A stretch of 15,711 nucleotides of DNA from Pseudomonadota bacterium (GTDB lineage Bacteria; Desulfobacterota; BSN033; WVXP01; G020346125). The notes under the pieces are model-generated. The model did not search any database, was not told the DNA's origin, and saw nothing but the letters and a program-made list of their open reading frames with translations. Of this stretch, positions 7,103 through 13,979 are shown piece after piece (the first letter of the stretch is position 1; every line of letters starts with the position of its first letter). The position numbers were made by a program, and so were the translations under genes. The stretch spans positions 1-15,711 of the forward strand of contig JAUWDQ010000028.1 of the NCBI GenBank assembly GCA_030608745.1, given 5' to 3'.

Positions 7103-7210
7103 GCGTACGTCCCTTTCCATAGGGCAAAAGAGCAATGAAGACACAAGCCCCCTGAAACCTCATCCCGCCTCCAGGAGGCTCCCAGTCCCCTTTCAATGCA
7201 AACGGGCATC

Positions 7211-7240
7211 TGTATAAAATGTAAACAATCACAAGGTCAC
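7211..7240 (-). promoter_or_regulatory. Possible sigma-70 promoter of the metF-metV operon
   Basis: On the minus strand GTGACC (7235-7240) and TATACA (7211-7216) are 18 bases apart, each matching four of six consensus positions. The plus strand shows a direct repeat TCACA-AGG-TCACA overlapping the -35 side, which might be an operator. The leader to the metF ATG would be about 100 bases. Confidence 0.33.
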
Positions 7241-7329
7241 ATGCAAGTCCTTTTTTTCACAAATTCGAACAGTCGCGTTACCTCGAAAGGTGAAAGCTTT
7301 TCTATCCCCCTCTCTGATGGCGATTGATC

Positions 7330-7358
7330 TTGACATCATCAGGGGTTTGCCTTTAAAT
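7330..7358 (+). promoter_or_regulatory. Sigma-70-like promoter of the sensor kinase pair
   Basis: A perfect TTGACA at 7330-7335 is followed after 17 bases by TTAAAT at 7353-7358. The start point near 7365 lies before the ATG at 7396. An in-frame TTG at 7360 would overlap the -10 element, so this promoter also argues for 7396 as the start of the first kinase. With the minus-strand promoter nearby, the region is a divergent control region. Confidence 0.5.
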
Positions 7359-7395
7359 TTTGGAAAACCATTCATTGCTCAGAGATCGGGACAAT

Positions 7396-8877
7396 ATGGA
7401 CACTGATATCGCTCAGAAATATCTCCTCAGGGCCCTCGATGCATTCAACAAGCGGGTCATCGTGGTTTCCCCGGAATTTAAGGTCCTGGCGGCCAGCGGC
7501 CAGTCTATCGGAAGCCGTCAGACTGAAATCGTGGGAAAACCATGTCATGAGGTATTCAAAGATCTTCCCGCTCCCTGTGAGAATTGCCCCATGGGTGAGG
7601 TTATGGCAACGGGCAGGCCATCTCTACGAGGAAGCCAGGGTGATCCCGAGGAAAGGATGGCCTGCCTCTATTGTTACCCAATCTTCTCGGGGAAAAAGGT
7701 CGAAGCACTTGTGATGATGGATTTCGATCTCCCCATTCTGGAAGGGCTGGAAGAGAAGCTGCACCGTTCCAGTGCCTTTCTCCGGAGCCTCATCCTCAGC
7801 TCGGTGGACGGCGTTATCGCGGCGGAAAAAACCGGGAAAATCCTCATCTTCAACGATGCGGCTGTAGAGATCTGTGGCTATGGCGTAGATGAAGCCCTCA
7901 ACCGCCTGGAAATCCGCGATATCTACCCCGGCGATGCTGCGCGGGAGGTAATGCGAAAACTCCGCAGTGAGGAATATGGGGGCAGGGGAAAACTCAAGGG
8001 CTACCGGGTGGATTTACTGAGAAAAGACGGCGAGCTCATTCCCATAAGCCTCAATGCGGCCATCGTCTACGAGGGGGATCGTGAAGTGGCAACCATCGGC
8101 TTTTTCAACGATCTCCGCGAGACGCTCCGGATGAAGGAGGCACTGGAAAAAACCCAGATCCAGCTCCTCCAGTCGGAAAAAATGGCTTCCCTCGGGAAGC
8201 TTGCTGCCGGTGTGGCTCACCAGTTGAACAATCCTCTCGGGGGAATAACGCTATTCGCAAAGCTCGTGCTGGAGGAATACGAACTGGAAGAAGGGGTGCA
8301 AGAGGATTTGCAACGTATCCTGAAAGACGCGCAAAGATGTCGCGACACCGTCAAGGAACTCCTGGAGTTCGCCCGGCAAACTCGTCAGGAGATGAGGCCC
8401 CACGACATCAATCAGGCCATCTCCCGAACGCTCTTTCTCCTCGAAAATCAGGCGATTTTTCAGAATATCGATATAGAGAAAAACTTGGCACCCGATCTCC
8501 CTCTCGTCCCGGCCGACATCCAGCAGCTTAATCACATGTTCATGAACATCATTCTCAACGCGGTTGAGGCGATGGAGGGAAAGGGGAAGTTGACCTTGAA
8601 GACCACTCTTTCCTCGAACAGAGAGCGACTCCTTATCGAGATATCCGACACGGGTTCGGGAATACCCGAAGATATTCTCCCTCAGATTTTCGAACCCTTC
8701 TTTACCACCAAGGAAGATGGAAAGGGGACGGGTCTTGGACTCAGCCTGGTTTACAGCATTGTCGAAAATCAAGGCGGCAGCGTCACGGCCAGGAGCCAAC
8801 CGGGTGAAGGGACTACCTTCCTCATTGAACTGCCTCTCACCAGGGAGGACAATGGAGGCGATGAACATGGAAAATAG
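7396..8877 (+). CDS. PAS-domain sensor histidine kinase with Cys-rich first PAS
   Basis: The 493-residue cytoplasmic kinase has two PAS domains (about residues 10-115 and 125-240), a dimerisation/phosphoacceptor domain with His275 in GVAHQLNNPLGG, and a HATPase domain. The ATPase domain shows an N box (NIILNAVEAM), G1 (DTGSGIPE), F box (EPFFTTK) and G2 (GKGTGLGLS). The first PAS carries Cys50-His51, a CENC pair (Cys61, Cys64) and a second CLYC pair (Cys90, Cys93), which could sense redox state, metal or gas. No membrane segment is seen, so the signal is probably internal. It overlaps the next sensor gene by 11 bases. Its target is probably the next protein's receiver or the stand-alone receiver at 13529 (inference). 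Confidence 0.88.
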   Translation: MDTDIAQKYLLRALDAFNKRVIVVSPEFKVLAASGQSIGSRQTEIVGKPCHEVFKDLPAPCENCPMGEVMATGRPSLRGSQGDPEERMACLYCYPIFSGKKVEALVMMDFDLPILEGLEEKLHRSSAFLRSLILSSVDGVIAAEKTGKILIFNDAAVEICGYGVDEALNRLEIRDIYPGDAAREVMRKLRSEEYGGRGKLKGYRVDLLRKDGELIPISLNAAIVYEGDREVATIGFFNDLRETLRMKEALEKTQIQLLQSEKMASLGKLAAGVAHQLNNPLGGITLFAKLVLEEYELEEGVQEDLQRILKDAQRCRDTVKELLEFARQTRQEMRPHDINQAISRTLFLLENQAIFQNIDIEKNLAPDLPLVPADIQQLNHMFMNIILNAVEAMEGKGKLTLKTTLSSNRERLLIEISDTGSGIPEDILPQIFEPFFTTKEDGKGTGLGLSLVYSIVENQGGSVTARSQPGEGTTFLIELPLTREDNGGDEHGK

Positions 8878-10372
8878 GGTCGCCGGCATGAGCGTGCTGG
8901 TTGTGGATGATGAACAGGACATCCGTGATGGATCCGAACGCATCCTGAGCCGGATGGGCTGCCAGGTGCTCACGGCAGCTCAGGGAGAGGAAGCCCTGCA
9001 GATCCTGACAGAGGAAACGGTTTCCATTGTGCTCCTCGACATGAAGATGCCGGGAATGGACGGCATCGAAGTCCTCACGCGGATCCGTGAGATAAACGAA
9101 GAGATCCTGGTCATCGTCATCACCGGATACGCCACTGTCGAGACCGCCATTGAGGCCATGAAGCAGGGAGCATACGACTTTATCTCCAAACCCTTTGAGC
9201 CGGATCAACTGCGAATTGTCGTGAATCGAGCCTTGGAGAAACTCCGCCTCACCAGGGAAGCCGAGAGCTTGGAAGAGGAACGAAGAAGAACCCTCTCCGA
9301 TCTTGACACGGAAAAGAGCCGTACTCGCACCATCATCGAGTCCCTTCCCAACGCGTTGGTGGTGACCAATGCCCATGGGCGGGTGGTCCTGACGAATCCG
9401 GCCTTCCGGCAGCTCTTCGATCTCTCCACCGACCGGGGTCCGGGGGACCAGATCGAAGACTATATTCCCGATAAAGGTCTCTGCAATCTCGTCATGGAGA
9501 TCTCTCAGGGAAAACATATCGACTACGACGATATCCCCGCTTGTGAATTCACCCTGCCAAACGAAAAATACCTCCTGGCCCGCGGCCAGCCCGTTGTGGG
9601 AGAGAGAAATGAATGTCTAGGCGCGGTGGTGAACCTCGTGGATATCACCGCGATGAAAGCCCTTGATCAACTCAAATCCGATTTCGTGGCTAAAGTCTCC
9701 CACGAACTCCGCTCCCCCCTTTCCACCATTCATCAGCAACTCGCTTTCGTGCTCAGCGACATGGTGGGACAAGCCTCCGAAAGTGACCAGCACATCATTT
9801 CCCGGGCCAAGGAGAAGACCGAAGGGCTCATTTCGCTGATCGGAGATCTGCTCGACCTGTCACGCATCGAGGAAGGAATCGTCTCACGGGAACCAAAACC
9901 AGTCAAGCTCGAGGAAGTCTTGAAGGGCGTGGTGGACTTTCTGGGTGCCAAGGCCAAGGGCCGAAATCAATCCCTCGTCCTGCAACTCCCGACGAACCCT
10001 CTCCCTTCACTTACAGCCGACCCATTGGCACTGGAGAGCATCTTTGGAAACCTGATCACCAACGCCATCAACTATACCCGGAATGGTGGAAAGATCAGGG
10101 TAAAAGCCGATCTCGCCGGAGTTAATATCCGGGTAGAAGTGGCTGATAACGGATTCGGAATAGAGGCGAAGTACCTGGATCAAATCTTTGAGAGATTCTA
10201 TCGGGTCAAGAACGAAAAGACGAGGTATATTACCGGCACCGGGCTCGGGCTCACCATTGTGAAAGGACTGATAGATTCCCTGGGAGGGTTCATTGAGGTG
10301 GAAAGCACGCCGGGCAAGGGCAGCATCTTCACGGTCCTGCTTCCGGTGAAGCGACCTGAGGCCACCGGCTAA
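8867..10372 (+). CDS. Hybrid receiver-PAS-histidine kinase
   Basis: From the ATG at 8867 the protein is 501 residues. It starts with a complete receiver domain (VLVVDDEQDI acidic pair, phosphoacceptor Asp58 in LLDMKMPGMDG, VITGYA, ISKPFEP with the conserved Lys). A short coiled coil, a PAS domain (near SLPNALVVTNAHGRVV), a HisKA domain with His279 in KVSHELRSPL, and a HATPase domain (NLITNAINY, DNGFGIEAKY, GTGLGLTIV) follow. An N-terminal receiver feeding a C-terminal kinase suggests a relay that takes phosphate or conformational input from the upstream kinase. The start was chosen because GGAGG sits eight bases before 8867; ATGs at 8852 and 8861 remain possible. It has no DNA-binding output. 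It converges with the aroE-like gene. Confidence 0.88.
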   Translation: MENRVAGMSVLVVDDEQDIRDGSERILSRMGCQVLTAAQGEEALQILTEETVSIVLLDMKMPGMDGIEVLTRIREINEEILVIVITGYATVETAIEAMKQGAYDFISKPFEPDQLRIVVNRALEKLRLTREAESLEEERRRTLSDLDTEKSRTRTIIESLPNALVVTNAHGRVVLTNPAFRQLFDLSTDRGPGDQIEDYIPDKGLCNLVMEISQGKHIDYDDIPACEFTLPNEKYLLARGQPVVGERNECLGAVVNLVDITAMKALDQLKSDFVAKVSHELRSPLSTIHQQLAFVLSDMVGQASESDQHIISRAKEKTEGLISLIGDLLDLSRIEEGIVSREPKPVKLEEVLKGVVDFLGAKAKGRNQSLVLQLPTNPLPSLTADPLALESIFGNLITNAINYTRNGGKIRVKADLAGVNIRVEVADNGFGIEAKYLDQIFERFYRVKNEKTRYITGTGLGLTIVKGLIDSLGGFIEVESTPGKGSIFTVLLPVKRPEATG

Positions 10373-10392
10373 TTCATGGGTAATGCATGAAT
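10372..10392. other. Perfect 7-bp inverted repeat between convergent genes
   Basis: ATTCATG (10372-10378) and CATGAAT (10386-10392) flank a seven-base loop. It begins at the kinase stop codon and precedes the aroE-like stop on the other strand. No T run follows, so a role in ending transcription is only a possibility. Confidence 0.3.
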
Positions 10393-10434
10393 CCTCCGTT
10401 CTTTCTCACGCTCGACATCCTCCAGCAGCTGATC

Positions 10435-11250
10435 TCATGTCGATTCAAGGGCTCTGAGGAACTCTTCCGGCGGGACTTGGAGGCCCGTCCATAGTGAAAA
10501 GGTACGCCTGGCCTGGTAAGCAAGCGCCGGAAGGCCGTCCATAAACTGGATTCCCCTGCTTCGTGCCATATCCTGCCAGAAGTTCTCCCTCCTCCCATAG
10601 TTAAGGTCGAACATCAGTTCGCAATCCGATAGTTCAAGTTGAGCGGCAAGGGCAGCCAGGTCCGGCGACTCATCAGGGCTGGAGACCGAGGTGGCGTTGA
10701 CGACGATGTTTGCCGAGATGTGCTCGTCCCACAATGACTCCAGAGACTTCCCCTCGCCTCCTATATGGTTGACGATCCCTTCCACTTTTTCTTCGTTTCT
10801 GCTAGCAACGAGGATGGATTCCGCCCGAAGCCAGTTTAAGATAAAAACAACGGCTTTTGCTGCACCTCCCGCCCCGAAAACGAGGGCGGATTTTCCGGAA
10901 ACATCGAAGCCTGCCTGATTGAGGGCATCCATAAAACCGATGGCATTGGTATTGTAGCCCTTGAGCCTACTGCCATTGCGGACTATGGTGTTGACCGCAC
11001 CAATAATGGTCGCCCCCTCGGAAATGGCATCCAAGTGGGGCATAACCTTCTCCTTATATGGCACGGTGACATTTGCGCCCGCTATGTTTAAGACTTTCAA
11101 GCTCTGGACGGCATGGCCGAGCTGATCCGGTTCCACCATAAATGGCACATAAGTCCCCTTTATCCCGACGCGGTTGAGTATCGCCGAAAACATAGCAGGA
11201 GATCTCGTCCGATAAACCCGCTCATCGCCTAGGATACAGAACACTTTCAT
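10435..11250 (-). CDS. Shikimate dehydrogenase-like protein with altered catalytic residue
   Basis: The 271-residue protein has the layout of AroE, the NADP-dependent enzyme that reduces 3-dehydroshikimate to shikimate. It shows GANVTVPYKEKV with the catalytic Lys66, GAVNTIV, the Rossmann signature VFGAGGAAKAV, a basic NADP-site segment ASRNEEK, NATSV and a C-terminal GLPALAYQARRTFSLWTG. The usual GxNTD motif reads GYNTNAIG, so the catalytic Asp (Asp102 in E. coli) is Asn102. The substrate-binding HSxSP motif is also changed to YRTRSP. It may be an AroE-like paralog with another substrate, or a weak or inactive form. No clear ribosome binding site precedes the ATG. It follows the receiver-MetF-MetV fusion by 84 bases on the same strand and may be co-transcribed; a role in folate metabolism is not indicated. 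Confidence 0.8.
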   Translation of the reverse strand: MKVFCILGDERVYRTRSPAMFSAILNRVGIKGTYVPFMVEPDQLGHAVQSLKVLNIAGANVTVPYKEKVMPHLDAISEGATIIGAVNTIVRNGSRLKGYNTNAIGFMDALNQAGFDVSGKSALVFGAGGAAKAVVFILNWLRAESILVASRNEEKVEGIVNHIGGEGKSLESLWDEHISANIVVNATSVSSPDESPDLAALAAQLELSDCELMFDLNYGRRENFWQDMARSRGIQFMDGLPALAYQARRTFSLWTGLQVPPEEFLRALEST

Positions 11251-11334
11251 GGAAATTGCAAATTTCGGATCAAGGCTTTTTGGAGGCGCAGACTTTTTGC
11301 TGACTTTCGGGATTCATAAATACTGAGGGCTCGA

Positions 11335-13362
11335 CTACGGTTTCCCTTCGGCCGGGGCCCCGGTGGCCTTGCCGCGCTCGGTTGAAGAAGGTTTTGCTTG
11401 AGGAGGTTCTATCCCGAGCCTTTTTGCTGTATGATCCCTGCCGAGGTAGAAATTGAGCCAGGAAGAGGTTTGCCATAAATCCCAATTGCACGGGAGAACG
11501 ATGTACTCGCCGATGGTAGTCTCTTCGTTGTACGCTTTGAGCCTTTCGTATGCCTGGACCCAGACGCATTTCTTCTCATTGGGGTAGACTTCACACCACC
11601 CTTCATAACTTCCCCCGCACGCCCCGTTCCTCTGACTCTTCGGGCATTGCGACATAGGACAGACAAAGGCCACGTCGAACAGCGCACAGTCTCCGCAGTT
11701 CAAACAGCCAAAGAGAGCTGCTTTGGCCAAGTGTTCAAAGTAGTCCAGAGCCCTTTTCGTTCTCGGCCACGTATCTATACGTTTCGCCATGGGCCGAAGC
11801 ATTTTGAACACCCAACTCCTCTCATTGAAGAGCACCGTGTGAGCAATCCTTGAGAACCGGTAGATGAGGGGAACCGAGGGTTTCAAGGTCCCCTTGGCGG
11901 GAATATCCGTGTTCAATCCCGTCTCGTTATCCCGCTCAAAGAAGTAAAAACCATCCGCCTGCGGATAATCGAATTCCGCCACCAAGCTTTCCCAATCGCT
12001 GGTAAATTCCTCTCCCTTCGTAATGATATGTTCAACCATTTCGTACGTAATACCGTGTCCTCCTATGTGGGCTCCGGCACACCCCATTCCCTTGGCAATG
12101 GCGTATATCTTTGCAGATCTCAGAAGTCTGGCAGATTTCCCCTTATCCTCGGCCTTTGCTTCCTCGGCAAGCTCGGCCACCAGTTTGTCCGTTACCACGC
12201 ATCCGGGGATACCATTTGCATTCATAAGTTTCGCCGTTCCATACGGCAAGATGTAGATGTTCGCGATAACCGGTATGTCGTAGGTGTTTACCCTTAGCCA
12301 TTGTAATAGCTCATGGAGTTTCCTGGCATCGTAGCCAACCTGGGTGATGATGAACTTTGCACCAGCCTCGATCTTCTTCTTGAGTTTGGTATACTGGGCC
12401 ATCAGTTCCGATTCCAATTTCTTGAAGGGAGATACACAAACCCCGGCATAGAAATCCGTGGGCGCAAGAACCACCTTCTTCCTCATTACCTGGTGTTCCA
12501 ATCCCCTATTCATCGTTTCAACCAATCTCACAGAGTTTACCGGGTCTATGTCGAACACCGGCTTCGGCCTCCCCTCAAAGGCTTCGCTCGAGGGATAATC
12601 TCCCGTCAAAACGAGAATGTTTCTCACCCCTTCCGCCGCCAGGCCATAGAGCATGCTCTCGATTTCGCTTCTATTCTTGTCCCTACAGGCGAGGTGAACC
12701 AGGGGCTCCATGCCAGATTTCTTTATCTCGGCACATAACATTTCGGTGGAGAGGGCCGGGTTTCCGCCGGGATTGTCGGTAACGCTTATCGCATGGATTT
12801 TCCCACCGTCCGCGGCTCTGGCAACGTTATCTATCACGTGCTCCTGTTGCATCTCGAAGGCACCTCTCCCCGGTATTTGCTCCCACGTCACACAGAAGGT
12901 GTTCTCGTCGAGGATCGCGTCCCTGAGCGGATTCGCCCTCTCGCTTAATTTGGTGCTTATCTTCTCCATTAAACCCACTGACTCCATGAGACGGGAAAGA
13001 GATGCGGTATCATCCGGTGTAATGGAGAAGTAGTCCTCCGCATCCATCTGCATGGCTTCCTGGCTCGTCCACGCCTTGTGTGGTTGTTCCGGAAGCCGGA
13101 GATCCACGACGAGGAGGGGAATATGCTTGGTTATCCATCCGCCCCGGAGCCTCCTATGGAGCTTAAAGGAGGTTCCCCGGGGCTCCAGATACCCCAGGAG
13201 AATCGCATCAGGACGTTCCGTCCTCGCCATGGACAATCCCTCATGTTCATTCCGTGCGAAGAGCAATTCGATCTGATCCCCGAGGGACTTTCCTATCATC
13301 TCGAGGAATTCCGGCTCACTGCCAACCACCAAAACCCTGGCCCTTCCGCTCGTCTTCTCCAT
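11335..13362 (-). CDS. Fusion of degenerate receiver, MetF and MetV-type Cys-rich domain
   Basis: This 675-residue protein has three parts. Residues 1 to about 120 align with receiver domains (RVLVVGSEPEF, PDAILLGYLEP, MDAEDYFSITP), but the acidic pair is Gly14-Ser15, the phosphoacceptor position is Gly57 and the conserved Lys is lost, so it should not be phosphorylated. Residues about 145-440 are a MetF barrel with Glu161 in TWEQIPGRG, ISVTDNPGG, CRDKNRSE, LVLTGDYP and KFIITQVGY. Residues about 550-620 carry the MTHFR C-terminal Cys signature (CLNCGDC, CPMSQC, GACGG, WCEVYP, CVWVQAYERLK). MetF joined to this Cys-rich domain is known in anaerobes; an N-terminal pseudo-receiver is unusual to my knowledge. 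AGGAGA precedes the ATG. It lies 166 bases after the stand-alone receiver gene, which shares its extended loop, suggesting duplication and fusion of a neighbour. Confidence 0.87.
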   Translation of the reverse strand: MEKTSGRARVLVVGSEPEFLEMIGKSLGDQIELLFARNEHEGLSMARTERPDAILLGYLEPRGTSFKLHRRLRGGWITKHIPLLVVDLRLPEQPHKAWTSQEAMQMDAEDYFSITPDDTASLSRLMESVGLMEKISTKLSERANPLRDAILDENTFCVTWEQIPGRGAFEMQQEHVIDNVARAADGGKIHAISVTDNPGGNPALSTEMLCAEIKKSGMEPLVHLACRDKNRSEIESMLYGLAAEGVRNILVLTGDYPSSEAFEGRPKPVFDIDPVNSVRLVETMNRGLEHQVMRKKVVLAPTDFYAGVCVSPFKKLESELMAQYTKLKKKIEAGAKFIITQVGYDARKLHELLQWLRVNTYDIPVIANIYILPYGTAKLMNANGIPGCVVTDKLVAELAEEAKAEDKGKSARLLRSAKIYAIAKGMGCAGAHIGGHGITYEMVEHIITKGEEFTSDWESLVAEFDYPQADGFYFFERDNETGLNTDIPAKGTLKPSVPLIYRFSRIAHTVLFNERSWVFKMLRPMAKRIDTWPRTKRALDYFEHLAKAALFGCLNCGDCALFDVAFVCPMSQCPKSQRNGACGGSYEGWCEVYPNEKKCVWVQAYERLKAYNEETTIGEYIVLPCNWDLWQTSSWLNFYLGRDHTAKRLGIEPPQAKPSSTERGKATGAPAEGKP

Positions 13363-13396
13363 TGTAAATCTCCTGCCCGGATACGGTCATGGTTAT

Positions 13397-13454
13397 ATGC
13401 AAACTCTTCATTTCTTTGTCGCGCGGGCGAATCCCGGGGACATGCAAACTCTCC
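13397..13454 (-). repeat. Short direct repeat in the leader of the fusion gene
   Basis: ATGCAAACTCT (plus-strand reading) occurs at 13397-13407 and again at 13442-13452, 45 bases apart, in the 166-base gap between the receiver gene and the fusion gene. It may be chance, a binding-site pair, or part of a small repeat element. Nothing else was recognised in this gap. Confidence 0.3.
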
Positions 13455-13528
13455 CTTCACACCCATGCCGGAAGCGTGAGGTGGGCCCCAAACGCATCCC
13501 GTTCACACGAGGACGATCGCCCATTTCC

Positions 13529-13918
13529 TCAAAGCCCGAGAAGACGTTTCACGCTGTTTACGATCTGCTGTGCAGAGGCTGGTTTGGGGAGATAATCCTC
13601 AGCCTCCATACTCATACCATCGCGGTGGGAATAGTGAGTGGAGGATACGCGGGATGCCACGGCGGTCAACATGACGATGGGTATGTCGACATACCGCTCA
13701 TCCGCCTTGAGCTCCGCACACATCTGGTACCCGTCCTTTTCCGGCATGATGACATCAAGGACGATGGCATCTGGAGGGTTTCCCTTGACCTTCTCCATTC
13801 CTTCCACGCCGTCGTAAGCCACGTCCACCTCAAATCCTTCCTTCTCCAGGTTTGCCTGAACAATGGAAACAAAATCAGGTTCGTCATCCACCACGAGAAT
13901 TCTCTTTTTCTCACTCAT
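13529..13918 (-). CDS. Stand-alone receiver (single-domain response regulator)
   Basis: The 129-residue protein is a complete CheY-like receiver with no output domain. The phosphorylation site is intact: Asp11-Asp12, Asp55 in IVLDVIMPE, Thr85 and Lys112 in YLPKPAS. Between Thr85 and Lys112 it has a long loop (about residues 88-108, VASRVSSTHYSHRDGMSME) that most receivers lack. The degenerate receiver in the next gene has a similar long loop ending in M-x-M-x-AEDY. GGGAGG precedes the ATG. It sits between metF and the receiver-MetF-MetV fusion, 61 bases after the former. As it has no DNA-binding part, it probably acts by protein contact, possibly with the neighbouring reductase or as a phosphate carrier for the kinases at 7396-10372 (inference). 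Confidence 0.9.
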   Translation of the reverse strand: MSEKKRILVVDDEPDFVSIVQANLEKEGFEVDVAYDGVEGMEKVKGNPPDAIVLDVIMPEKDGYQMCAELKADERYVDIPIVMLTAVASRVSSTHYSHRDGMSMEAEDYLPKPASAQQIVNSVKRLLGL

Positions 13919-13979
13919 TTATTTCCTCCCTTACGATCACGACATACCTGCTTCCTTGCCCTACATATCCCCTTCTCAT

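Noticed and set aside
8717..8866. Longer N-terminus for the receiver-PAS kinase inside the first kinase gene
   Set aside because: The extra 50 residues lie within the upstream gene in another frame and precede a normal receiver start; GGAGG supports 8867.
8251..9517. Long minus-strand open frames opposite the kinase genes
   Set aside because: They are antisense to two well-supported kinase genes, have no recognisable domain and no ribosome binding site.
12313..12738. Plus-strand open frame of 141 codons
   Set aside because: It is antisense to the MetF part of the fusion protein, whose coding signal is strong.
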